Source: an uncultured Blautia sp.
GTDB lineage: Bacteria; Bacillota; Clostridia; Lachnospirales; Lachnospiraceae
DNA length: 64,000 bases
NCBI GenBank assembly: GCA_937893675.1
Contig: CALBGI010000043.1
Span: 22,138-86,137 of the forward strand
Direction of reading: 5' to 3'
Of this stretch, positions 17,758 through 25,402 are shown in pieces; the stretch's first letter is position 1; every line of letters starts with the position of its first letter. The translations under genes and the position numbers were made by a program. The notes under the pieces were generated by a model. That model searched no databases, was not told where the DNA came from, and saw nothing but the letters and a program-made list of their open reading frames with translations.

Positions 17758-17783
17758 TCTTTTTTCCTGCAAACAGGTATACT
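17755..17783 (+). promoter_or_regulatory. Promoter of the BMC shell genes
   Basis: TTGTCT (17755-17760), a 17-base spacer and TATACT (17778-17783). A small CCTG/CAGG inverted repeat lies in the spacer. It begins right at the T-run of the preceding terminator, so the shell genes can be expressed independently of arcC. Confidence 0.6.
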
Positions 17784-17823
17784 AAAAGAAAACCCATACG
17801 TGCAAAAGGAGCTTCGAAATATT

Positions 17824-18123
17824 ATGGCAGAAAATTATGACGGCATGGCAATCGGTGTCTTTGAACTGGATAATCTGGTTGCATGCTATGTAGCACTGGA
17901 TGCTGCAGCAAAAGCAGCAAACGTAAAAATTCAAAGTGTGGAGCGCAACCGTCTCAAAAGCGGCGCCTGCGTCAAGATCAGAGGTTCTGTCTCCGATGTA
18001 ACCGCAGCCATGGAGGTGGCTCTTGAAACAGCCAAACCTTTGGGCACCATCATCTCCCACACCGTGATCGCATCACCCACTGCTGACACGGAAATTGCAG
18101 CAAAAATGACGATCAACAAATAA
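17824..18123 (+). CDS. BMC-domain microcompartment shell protein (BMC-H type)
   Basis: 99 residues, a single BMC domain that should form hexameric tiles of a protein shell. Family features: MAIGVFELDNLVACYVALDAAAKAA at the first strand and helix, the KSGACVKIRGSVSDVTAAM middle with the conserved GxVxxV turn, and GTIISHTVIASP at the end. The domain motif fixes the start at ATG 17824. AAGGAG (17806-17811) is about 12 bases upstream, slightly long. It lies 19 bases before a second BMC gene. No BMC-P vertex protein, BMC-T pore trimer or aldehyde dehydrogenase is in the window. The neighbouring diaminopropionate/ureide enzymes are the obvious candidate cargo (inference). Confidence 0.92.
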   Translation: MAENYDGMAIGVFELDNLVACYVALDAAAKAANVKIQSVERNRLKSGACVKIRGSVSDVTAAMEVALETAKPLGTIISHTVIASPTADTEIAAKMTINK

Positions 18124-18142
18124 GTAAAGCGAGGATATTTCT

Positions 18143-18433
18143 ATGACATACGGAGCATTCGGATTAGTGGAGGTGCTCGGAAGCAGCAATGCCATTCTTG
18201 TAGTGGATCAGATGCTGAAAACCTCCGAGGTCTTTTTTCAGACATGGAACACAAAATGCGGCGGTCACGCCACCGTATTTTTAAGCGGCGATGTAGCAGC
18301 CGTTTCCGCCGCAGTGGAGAGCATTAAGCAAAATCCCCCCTGCGAGGTGATCGCGGCGGCTGTAATCTCCAATCCTTCCCAGGAGACCGTTCGTCTCGTG
18401 GAAGAGGACGCGGCAAAACACAAATTTAATTAA
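18143..18433 (+). CDS. Second BMC-domain shell protein
   Basis: 96 residues with a diverged BMC domain: YGAFGLVEVLGSSNAILVVD at the N-terminus, GGHATVFLSGDVAAVSAAV in the middle and CEVIAAAVISNPS at the end. It differs clearly from its neighbour (for example SSNAILVVDQMLKTSEV in the first helix), so the two probably occupy different tiles or mix in one hexamer. A GAGG site precedes ATG. The gene ends 13 bases before a bidirectional terminator shared with the convergent mocA gene. Confidence 0.9.
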   Translation: MTYGAFGLVEVLGSSNAILVVDQMLKTSEVFFQTWNTKCGGHATVFLSGDVAAVSAAVESIKQNPPCEVIAAAVISNPSQETVRLVEEDAAKHKFN

Positions 18434-18446
18434 GGTTTCCGCACTA

Positions 18447-18507
18447 AAAAACCCGGTGGATCGGCAGTGAGCTTCCTGTATGGAGCCCTGCAATTCACCG
18501 GGTTTTT
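18447..18507. terminator. Bidirectional terminator between BMC genes and mocA
   Basis: AAAAACCCGGTG (18447-18458) and CACCGGGTTTTT (18496-18507) are perfectly complementary with a 37-base loop. Each strand ends in a T-run. The right arm overlaps the last codons of mocA. Confidence 0.8.
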
Positions 18508-19118
18508 ATTGGAGTATCCATATCTTCCAGTTCCTGTTTATTTTCCACCTCCAGAAGCACCACATCCTGTCTGTGGGCATGCACCACTCTTTTGCCGCCC
18601 TGATCTCCCGTAAGGGCCAGAAGCTCTGAAAAATATACATCGGAAAAAATACAGGGATTTCCGGGTATCCCATCCGCCGCCGCACAGGCAATGCCTTTGC
18701 CGGAGGTGCGCCAGATCTCTATCAGACCTTTCAGCGTATCTGCACGCAGCCAGGGCTGATCAGCCACCGCAAAAAAACAGGCATCCGCCTCCATATTGGC
18801 TGCAAGTCCCAGCTTCAGGGAAGAGGAGATCCCATCCTCGGGATGTGCATTATAAACCACAGAAAAGCCCCTCTTTCGGGCTGCGGCTGCAATCTCTTCA
18901 TACTGGGTTACCACAGTAGCTGTGATTTCCATGCCGGAGAAGGATTCCTCAACCGGTTCCTTGTCCGTTCCTGTCTGCTCATCCGCACCACTACACAGTC
19001 CCTCCACTACTTCCAGCGTGCGCTCATACATCTTTTTTCCGTCAATTTCATACAGCAGCTTATTGGAACCGAATCGTATACTGTTTCCCGCCGCCAATAC
19101 GATCACCGCAAGTTTCAT
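18495..19118 (-). CDS. mocA: Molybdenum cofactor cytidylyltransferase-like (MocA/YgfJ)
   Basis: 207 residues, an NTP-transferase fold of the MobA/MocA group that attaches CMP to molybdopterin for xanthine dehydrogenase-family enzymes. The nucleotide-binding motif VIVLAAGNSIRFGSNKLL is at the N-terminus; HPEDGISSSL and FFAVADQPWL follow. It starts with an ATGA overlap of the yqeC stop codon and closes the xdh operon. An acidic insertion near residues 42-62 is unusual but leaves the core intact. The MoCo cytidine form is inferred from the family and from the molybdenum hydroxylases encoded upstream. Confidence 0.88.
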   Translation of the reverse strand: MKLAVIVLAAGNSIRFGSNKLLYEIDGKKMYERTLEVVEGLCSGADEQTGTDKEPVEESFSGMEITATVVTQYEEIAAAARKRGFSVVYNAHPEDGISSSLKLGLAANMEADACFFAVADQPWLRADTLKGLIEIWRTSGKGIACAAADGIPGNPCIFSDVYFSELLALTGDQGGKRVVHAHRQDVVLLEVENKQELEDMDTPIKTR

Positions 19119-19825
19119 AACAATCTCCCAAAAGCTGCCACAATATTTTTTTGCTCCAGCGCCCGCACAATTCTTTCGGCCGGCTCTGTAGACGGCAGCA
19201 CATCCGTTTTATTCAGATACACCCGGTATTCCCGCTCTCCCACATTTTTGCAGAGACCGCGGGCGGACGCCGCAATCTTCACCACATCCTCCTCTGTCAC
19301 CAGGTCGTCCTTGCTTTTTTTCAGAAAGCAGGCCGTCTGCTCCGGTCTGTGGGCAGTCTCCTGTATGGATGTTCCAAGACAGTCAAGCCCCGCCACGCCG
19401 ATCACAAGCTTTGCGCAGGAAGGGATCACCGGCTCCCAGTCTTCCGGAACTTTCAGCGGCCGTCTGTGCGCGCCGTCTGCCTCCACGAGAAGAACATCGC
19501 AGAAAGCTGGAAGCACCTTCCGCTTCTCCTCCGTCAGGGAGCAGAGTTTTTGTTTCTCTTCCTCATAAGCCGCCGCAACCACATAGCCATAGACGGCAAG
19601 TTGACTTGTAAGCATATCCGGACATCCATCCTTTGCAAAAGGGCGATTCTTTTCATAAGCCATGTGGGTGGTCGTGGTCACAATCACCTTTTTTCCCAGA
19701 GATACCAGCTCCTCTGTAAGGCGAAAGATCAGACTTGTTTTTCCCCCGCCGCCCACAACGGCAATGACCCTGTGCACGTCCGTATCAATTTTCAGCAATC
19801 TCAGAAAGCTTTTTGGCTGTTCCAT
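19115..19825 (-). CDS. yqeC: YqeC, selenium-dependent hydroxylase accessory protein
   Basis: 236 residues. A P-loop ATPase-like N-terminus with VIAVVGGGGKTSLIFRL, then VIVTTTTHMAY and LLVEADGAHRRPLK, both hallmarks of the YqeC family found only with selenium-dependent molybdenum hydroxylases. ATG 19825 has AAGGAG nine bases upstream and overlaps the end of yqeB by 41 bases. The longer in-frame extension to 19942 reads through yqeB without conservation. The family is thought to help deliver the labile selenium ligand to the Mo site; the mechanism is not established. Confidence 0.9.
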   Translation of the reverse strand: MEQPKSFLRLLKIDTDVHRVIAVVGGGGKTSLIFRLTEELVSLGKKVIVTTTTHMAYEKNRPFAKDGCPDMLTSQLAVYGYVVAAAYEEEKQKLCSLTEEKRKVLPAFCDVLLVEADGAHRRPLKVPEDWEPVIPSCAKLVIGVAGLDCLGTSIQETAHRPEQTACFLKKSKDDLVTEEDVVKIAASARGLCKNVGEREYRVYLNKTDVLPSTEPAERIVRALEQKNIVAAFGRLL

Positions 19826-20624
19826 AGGGCAAAACTCCTTCTGACAAAAGGATCTCCACCACGCCGCCGGCAATGCATCTGGCCTTGTCGGAAATGGTGT
19901 AGCAGTTCTCTTTTTCGTCCTTGCGCGGGTCAATATCCGCAATCTTCATTCCCTCATACACCTCATAGCCGTCCCGGATCATCCCGCGGAGCACTCCTGT
20001 CAGGGAAGCGCGCACCCTGGTATCTCCGATGTGCGCAATTTCCTGTCCCTGCTCCACAATATCCGCAATTTGGGCTGTACTTGTAAGGATGCCTGCACAA
20101 GGTGCATGGATGACGCGCTCCTTGCCAAAACCGCCCACAATTCCGGGAATTCCCGTATTGGCAGCTGCACAGCCTTCCTCAATGGGACGGCCCAGATTAT
20201 GTCCGCGCTTTGTCTCCACCACATAATCCACGTCATATCCGGCACAGAAGCCCGGCCCCAGACCAATGGTGATTTCCGCCATCCCCCGCGCAGTTCCCAG
20301 ATTTTTTTTTGCCAGAATGGCGTCCACCAGCGCCTGCGGCCTCCAGCTCTTCAGGCATTCTCCTTTGGCGTCCACCAAAAGAGGGATTTCTCCTGCTGTC
20401 CACACCTCGTCACACTGAGACAGCTTCTCTATGCGGCGGCACAGCACGCCCTCCACAAAGGCCTCCCCGTCATACACGGCCTCGCAGAAAGACACCATTC
20501 TGCGGATCGCACTTGGTTTTTCACACTCCAATATCAGCACACGGTAGCCGCAGCGATGCAGACGGTGTATCACCCCGCTTGCCAAATCGCCGCCGCCCCG
20601 CACTACAACGGTCTGTTTTGTCAT
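19785..20624 (-). CDS. yqeB: YqeB/EF2563, selenium-dependent molybdenum hydroxylase maturation protein
   Basis: 279 residues. It begins with an XdhC-like nucleotide-binding motif TVVVRGGGDLASGV, and has GFCAGYDVDYVVETKRGHNLGR and a biotinyl/lipoyl-like APCAGILTS segment. This family is a genomic marker of the selenium-dependent molybdenum hydroxylase system together with YqeC. It starts two bases after the xdhC stop with a GGAG site. Presence of yqeB and yqeC together suggests that the xanthine dehydrogenase here carries a labile selenium in its Mo cofactor. Confidence 0.92.
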   Translation of the reverse strand: MTKQTVVVRGGGDLASGVIHRLHRCGYRVLILECEKPSAIRRMVSFCEAVYDGEAFVEGVLCRRIEKLSQCDEVWTAGEIPLLVDAKGECLKSWRPQALVDAILAKKNLGTARGMAEITIGLGPGFCAGYDVDYVVETKRGHNLGRPIEEGCAAANTGIPGIVGGFGKERVIHAPCAGILTSTAQIADIVEQGQEIAHIGDTRVRASLTGVLRGMIRDGYEVYEGMKIADIDPRKDEKENCYTISDKARCIAGGVVEILLSEGVLPYGTAKKLSEIAEN

Positions 20625-20626
20625 TT

Positions 20627-21115
20627 TTATGTCTCCGCTTCCAGCTGTTCCTTGTTTACCTTTTCCACAGCATTCACAATATTTTCATAGCCTGTACAGC
20701 GGCAGAGATTGCCTGCCATGTGCTTGCGGATCGCCTCCCGGGTCAGTTTTTCGCCCCGTTCCAGAAGCACCGTAGCCGACAGGACAAAGCCCGGCGTACA
20801 AAAGCCGCACTGAATCGCGCCTTCCTCAATGAACGCCTCCTGGATCCGGGTCAGCTCTCCGTTTTTTTCCAGGCCTTCCAGGGTGCGGATGTTTTTGCCC
20901 TCTGCCCACACAGCCAGATAAATACAGGAGTCAATGGTCTCTCCGTCCAGAATCACCGTACAGGCGCCGCATTCCCCCACCTCACAGCCTTTTTTTACAG
21001 AGGTAAGGCCCAGACGGTTCCTCAGCATATCCAGAAGAGATTCCCGCACATCCACGTACTCTTCCACTTCTTTTCCGTTTACCGTACAACGTACAAGCTG
21101 CATTTGTTTTTTCAT
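20627..21115 (-). CDS. xdhC: Xanthine dehydrogenase, 2Fe-2S subunit
   Basis: 162 residues, the small iron-sulfur subunit of a three-subunit molybdenum hydroxylase. The plant-ferredoxin-type cluster site is CEVGECGACTV with a downstream Cys in DSC, and the second cluster site is QCGFCTPGF with CRCTGY. It shuttles electrons from the Mo centre to FAD. It overlaps xdhB by four bases (ATGA), showing tight translational coupling. Confidence 0.95.
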   Translation of the reverse strand: MKKQMQLVRCTVNGKEVEEYVDVRESLLDMLRNRLGLTSVKKGCEVGECGACTVILDGETIDSCIYLAVWAEGKNIRTLEGLEKNGELTRIQEAFIEEGAIQCGFCTPGFVLSATVLLERGEKLTREAIRKHMAGNLCRCTGYENIVNAVEKVNKEQLEAET

Positions 21116-21987
21116 TTTCCCACACCTCCTGCCGCAACAGACTCCCGCAGAGCTCTCGCCGCAATCTCGCCGCCAATCTGCAGGCGGAACGCCTTTGACG
21201 CCCTCCAGGAATCTCTGGGATTGATTTCCCTGCGCACAAGCTCTGCTGTTTTTTCATAAAGCGCCTCGTCAATGGGCATTCCTGCCAGCGCTGCTTCGGT
21301 TTCTCTGCATCTCAAAGGCACAGGTGCCGCCACACCGAAGGTGATGCGCACATCCTTCAAAATCCCCTCCTCAGCCTTGCTCACCACACTGCAGCTTAAG
21401 GTTGCAATGTCCATGGCATCGCGCATGGAATATTTGATGTAATGTCCCCGATAGCCAAGATATTCCTTTTCCGGAATCACCAGATGCGTCACAATCTCTC
21501 CCGGAAGCAGGTCCACCCGGCCGGGTCCTTTGTAAAACATCTCAATGGGAATGGTCCGCCCGCCGTTTCCGTCTGAGGTACGTACCATTGCGTTCAAAGA
21601 AAACAGCGTGGGCGCGCTGTCCGCGCTGACGGCCCCGTTGCACACGTTTCCGCCAATGGTTCCTATGTTTCGTATCTGAGGCCCTCCCACCAGATCAACC
21701 GCCTCTCCCAGCACCGGGATGTACTGTTGTATGACAGGGTCGTCCGTAATATGGCTGAAGGTTGTTGCCGCACCGATATAAATATCGCCGGACTGCATCA
21801 GCTCTACCCCCTGAAGCTCCCGGATGTCGCGCACGCATACCAGGGAGGTTCCCGCATATTTTCCCTCGCGGATTTTGATAAGCACGTCGCTTCCGCCGCA
21901 GATGACCCGCGCTTCCGGATGCTCTTTGAGAAGGCGCACAGCTTCTGCTATGGTTTTCGCATTATAATAATTTTCAATATCGTACAT
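21112..21987 (-). CDS. xdhB: Xanthine dehydrogenase, FAD-binding subunit
   Basis: 291 residues, a CO-dehydrogenase-flavoprotein-type fold. FAD-contact motifs are visible: VICGGSDVLIKI near residue 30, IGAATTFSHI, and RNIGTIGGNVCNGAVSADS near residue 105. It passes electrons from the 2Fe-2S subunit to NAD or another acceptor. AAGGAGG precedes ATG 21987. It lies 12 bases downstream of xdhA. Confidence 0.95.
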   Translation of the reverse strand: MYDIENYYNAKTIAEAVRLLKEHPEARVICGGSDVLIKIREGKYAGTSLVCVRDIRELQGVELMQSGDIYIGAATTFSHITDDPVIQQYIPVLGEAVDLVGGPQIRNIGTIGGNVCNGAVSADSAPTLFSLNAMVRTSDGNGGRTIPIEMFYKGPGRVDLLPGEIVTHLVIPEKEYLGYRGHYIKYSMRDAMDIATLSCSVVSKAEEGILKDVRITFGVAAPVPLRCRETEAALAGMPIDEALYEKTAELVRREINPRDSWRASKAFRLQIGGEIAARALRESVAAGGVGK

Positions 21988-21999
21988 ACGCCCGCCTCC

Positions 22000-24273
22000 T
22001 TATATCAGTCCCGCTTCGGTGAAGCCCTGTATCAGCCTCTGGGGTGTGAGCGGGATCTCGTCAAACGCAACTCCGGTTGCATGAAGCACTGCGTTTCTGA
22101 TGGCCGGTGCTCCCGGTATTGCCGGCGGCTCGCCAAGCGCCTTGTTTCCATACGGCCCCATAGGATCTGCAAGTTCCACAAAATCCGCCGTCAGATCCGG
22201 TGTATCCATGGTCGTCATCAGCTTGTAGTCCAGAAGATTTCCGTTCAAAGGCCGCCCTGTTTTCTCATCCAGAAGCAGCTGCTCGGACAGACCATACCCC
22301 ATGCCCATGGACATGCCGCCATGCACCTGCATCTGGGCAAGCTGCGGATTGATGAGGATGCCGCTGTCGTGAACATTGATGATATCAAGCACCTTGATTT
22401 TTCCAAGACGCATATCCACCTCAACTTCGGCAAAACAGCAGCCTGTGGCAATGGTATTTTTCTTGACCTGTCTTGAGACCTCCGCAGTAATCGCGGAGGA
22501 ATTTGTCAGACTGTAATAACTCTCCATAGCCAATTCTTCCATGGAAAGGACTTTGCGCTCCCCGGCCAGGATCCAGCCGTGGTCCATGGACAGTTCTTCG
22601 TTCTCATTGGGAAGAAGCTCCCTGGCATAGGCCAGGATTTTACTGTACATAAGCTCTGCGCACTCCCGCACCGCCGTGCCTGTCACAAAGGACTGGCGGG
22701 ACGCATAGGCGCCGGTATCAAAGGGCGTCACATCGGTATCCTGGGTACTCACAATATGAATATCCTCCACATCCATATGAAGCGTTTCTGCCGCCATCTG
22801 GGAAAATACGGTATCTGCCCCCTGGCCGATTTCCGTTGCGCCAATCTGAAGCTGCATGCTTCCGTCCTGATTCAATACAAGTCTTGCACCTGCGATTTCC
22901 AGCGAAATAGGCCACACGCCGGTCTTGTAGGAAAACAGGGACATGCCCACGCCTCTTCGGATATTTCCTGTCTGGTTCTTGTATGCCTCTCTCTTTTTGT
23001 CCCAGTGAATATAAGCCGCTCCCTTATCCAGGCACTCAAAAATCCCGTTTGTATTGGCTGCGATCGGCTTGAGATAAGCATCCTCGTAATAGCCCTCTAT
23101 GAGATTTTTCCTGCGGAATTCCAGCGGATCCATAGAAATCTCTTTTGCAATGTCATCCATAAAGCATTCTATGGCAAAGGCTGCCTGGGGAATGCCGTAA
23201 GCACGCATGGCCCCCGCCGCAGGACAGTTGGTGTATACCGTGTAGGCTTCTCCGCGGATGTTTGGGCAGGCATACTGCAGTCTCCAGGCCGTCAGACCGT
23301 TTGCCGCAATGGCATGGCCGTGTGAGGCGTAGGCTCCCTGGTTGGAAATCGCCAGCATATCTTTGGCAATGAGATGTCCTTCCTCATCCACTCCTGCCTG
23401 CAGATCGTATTCAATGGAATGGCGGGAACGGGTATTGACAAAGGTCTCCTCCCTGGTCAGCTCCAGCTTCACCGGACGTCCGCCCACCTGCATGGTGAGA
23501 AAGGCGTTCAGCGGCTCATAGAGAACATCCTGCTTATTTCCAAAACCGCCGCCGATATAAGGCTTGATCACACGCACCTTCCCCCAGGGAATTCCCAGAG
23601 CCTGCCCTACAACCCGGCGTACAATATGGGGAATCTGGGTGGAAGTCACGATTACCACACGTCCCTTTTCCATATATGCGTAGGAAACAGGATTTTCCAG
23701 ATGACAGTGCTGAACAATCGGAGTCTTGTAGCTTTTCTTTACCACTGTGGCAGCTTCTCTAAGACCCTTATCCACGTTTCCGATAAAGAAATTGCTCCGG
23801 TTCAGCACATTATCTTTTTTGTCCAGATGAATGGGGTGCGGACTTCCATACATGGATTTTCTCGGATGTATCTCTACCGGATATTCCTCGTATTCCACCT
23901 TGATACGCTCAAGAGCACGCTTTGCCGTCACCTCGTCCTCCGCCACAACTGCCGCGATATCGTCCCCGTAATAGCGCACGCGCCCGGTCAGAAGATTTCT
24001 GTCTGCAACATCCTGATGGGCCAGCTCCACGGACCAGGGATGCCCAGGCGTCGGATAACAGTGCTCCGGCACATCCTTAAAGGTCACTACCTTTACCACA
24101 CCTTCCATGGCTTCCGCTTCGCTTGTATCAATGGATTTGACAATACCGTTCCCGATACGCGCGTGATACACCTTGGCTACCAGACAATCCGCCGGCGCCA
24201 AATCATCCGTAAACATCGCCCGCCCGGTTACCTTCTCATAAGCGTCCACTCTTGGAATACTTTTTCCAACCAT
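22000..24273 (-). CDS. xdhA: Xanthine dehydrogenase, molybdenum-binding subunit
   Basis: 757 residues, the catalytic subunit that binds molybdopterin cytosine dinucleotide and hydroxylates purines. N-terminal segment with KSIPRVDAYEKVTGRA, Mo-pterin loops including GGGFGNKQD near residue 230, AMRAYGIPQ, GATEIGQGADT, and the late GEPP motif (ALGEPPAIPGAP) holding the catalytic base Glu. It leads the xdhA-xdhB-xdhC-yqeB-yqeC-mocA operon. The 150-base leader contains a terminator and a competing pairing, so expression is probably controlled by premature termination. Hypoxanthine, xanthine or another N-heterocycle could be the true substrate. Confidence 0.94.
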   Translation of the reverse strand: MVGKSIPRVDAYEKVTGRAMFTDDLAPADCLVAKVYHARIGNGIVKSIDTSEAEAMEGVVKVVTFKDVPEHCYPTPGHPWSVELAHQDVADRNLLTGRVRYYGDDIAAVVAEDEVTAKRALERIKVEYEEYPVEIHPRKSMYGSPHPIHLDKKDNVLNRSNFFIGNVDKGLREAATVVKKSYKTPIVQHCHLENPVSYAYMEKGRVVIVTSTQIPHIVRRVVGQALGIPWGKVRVIKPYIGGGFGNKQDVLYEPLNAFLTMQVGGRPVKLELTREETFVNTRSRHSIEYDLQAGVDEEGHLIAKDMLAISNQGAYASHGHAIAANGLTAWRLQYACPNIRGEAYTVYTNCPAAGAMRAYGIPQAAFAIECFMDDIAKEISMDPLEFRRKNLIEGYYEDAYLKPIAANTNGIFECLDKGAAYIHWDKKREAYKNQTGNIRRGVGMSLFSYKTGVWPISLEIAGARLVLNQDGSMQLQIGATEIGQGADTVFSQMAAETLHMDVEDIHIVSTQDTDVTPFDTGAYASRQSFVTGTAVRECAELMYSKILAYARELLPNENEELSMDHGWILAGERKVLSMEELAMESYYSLTNSSAITAEVSRQVKKNTIATGCCFAEVEVDMRLGKIKVLDIINVHDSGILINPQLAQMQVHGGMSMGMGYGLSEQLLLDEKTGRPLNGNLLDYKLMTTMDTPDLTADFVELADPMGPYGNKALGEPPAIPGAPAIRNAVLHATGVAFDEIPLTPQRLIQGFTEAGLI

Positions 24274-24302
24274 ATTCTCACCTTCTTTTCTTTTTTGTAT
24301 GG

Positions 24303-24415
24303 AAAAAACCGGACAACTCCTCAGGAAAGTGTTCCCCTCAGGACGATTGTCCGGCTCCGAACCATGCTACTTTCTTATAATATGTTTCCTGAACAATAAT
24401 TCAGAACATCAGGAA
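24303..24415 (-). promoter_or_regulatory. Attenuator-like leader of the xdhA operon
   Basis: On the minus strand, hairpin TTCCTGA (24415-24409) / TCAGGAA (24392-24386) is followed by a terminator stem (24354-24347 with 24316-24309, CCGGACAA/TTGTCCGG) and TTTTTT (24308-24303). The segment TCAGGAAA (24392-24385) is also perfectly complementary to TTTCCTGA (24328-24321) inside the terminator, so pairing one way frees and the other way disrupts the terminator. It does not match the purine or molybdenum-cofactor riboswitch patterns I know. Confidence 0.65.
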
Positions 24416-24429
24416 CTATATTTTTATAT

Positions 24430-24459
24430 ATTTTAACATATTATAAGGGCTATTTGCAA
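24430..24459 (-). promoter_or_regulatory. Candidate promoter of the xdhA operon
   Basis: Minus-strand TTGCAA (24459-24454), an 18-base spacer and TAAAAT (24435-24430). Transcription would begin near 24423, just before the attenuator hairpins. A TATAAT at 24445-24440 lacks a good -35 box. Confidence 0.45.
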
Positions 24460-24524
24460 TTATTTTTGTAGATTTTTCAATAGTTTTTTAATAATATAAT
24501 CATTTTTATGCTTTCCAAAATATT

Positions 24525-25325
24525 TTACAAGTAGCACATAACCACAGGTTTTCTTCTTTCATAACGATATAGTCGCATAAATCCTGCCTTTTTTAAAAGT
24601 TCTACTCCCAATACAAATGAATCCCCAATATCTTCTGGACGATGAGCATCTGATCCCAACGTAACCAGTTCTCCTCCCAATTCGCGATACATACACATCA
24701 CATCAAATGATGGCATACATTCCTGTATCCCTTGACGTATTCCCGATGTATTCAACTCAATCCCTTTTTCCCTACGAATTAAAATCTTCAATATTTCCTC
24801 TATTTTTTCTTTGTTTTCTTTATATAAACTACCGCAATTTTTCCGCATACTATAACGTTTGAATAAGTCCAAATGAGCCAAGCAATCAAAACTTCCAGTC
24901 TCTGCCAACATTCTAACCGCATCATAATAACGCTTCGCAATCAATGGCGCCGTTTCTTCTGTATACCGCAAGTTTTTTAAATCAACATCATCTAACTTAT
25001 GAATAGCACCTAATATAAAATCAAATTCTCTTTCTTTTAAAGTTTTCAACGCATTCTCTGATGCCAAATATGCCTGTCCAACCTCCATTCCTGAAAAAAT
25101 ATTCAAACGACCGCGGAATTTTTCTCTGCATAGAGCTATTTCTGTAAAATATCGTTCTATGTATGCTTCTTTATCAAATTTACAGTTTTGGTAATCTTGA
25201 TAAAATTCTAAATGCTCTGTAAATGCAAGCATGTCTATTCCTTTTCTTAAAGCATTCGCACACATCACTTGCATGGGTACATTACAGTCTGCTGAAACTT
25301 TACTATGTACATGTGAATCAATCAT
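24525..25325 (-). CDS. PHP-domain phosphatase, histidinol-phosphatase-like
   Basis: 266 residues from ATG 25325, set by AAGGAG just upstream. It is a PHP-family metal-dependent phosphoesterase in the style of HisK histidinol phosphatases. Metal ligands appear in MIDSHVHSK at the start, FTEHLEFY, GMEVGQ, AIHKLDD, LAHLDLFK and the final LGSDAHRPEDIG. No histidine biosynthesis genes are near. It is the last gene of the sugar island operon, where a phosphatase acting on a sugar phosphate or on a phosphorylated Amadori breakdown product would fit (inference). No terminator is visible between it and the xdhA promoter. Confidence 0.85.
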   Translation of the reverse strand: MIDSHVHSKVSADCNVPMQVMCANALRKGIDMLAFTEHLEFYQDYQNCKFDKEAYIERYFTEIALCREKFRGRLNIFSGMEVGQAYLASENALKTLKEREFDFILGAIHKLDDVDLKNLRYTEETAPLIAKRYYDAVRMLAETGSFDCLAHLDLFKRYSMRKNCGSLYKENKEKIEEILKILIRREKGIELNTSGIRQGIQECMPSFDVMCMYRELGGELVTLGSDAHRPEDIGDSFVLGVELLKKAGFMRLYRYERRKPVVMCYL

Positions 25326-25402
25326 AATTCTCCTTGATTTTTTAGGCATCCTATATTCTACAAATTTCACAAAAGGACGCTAAATGCGCCCTTTTTTCAC
25401 TA

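Noticed and set aside
24274..24424. Purine or molybdenum-cofactor riboswitch in the xdhA leader
   Set aside because: The conserved purine-aptamer loops and the Moco-motif core were not found. Only the generic terminator/antiterminator pairing is supported.
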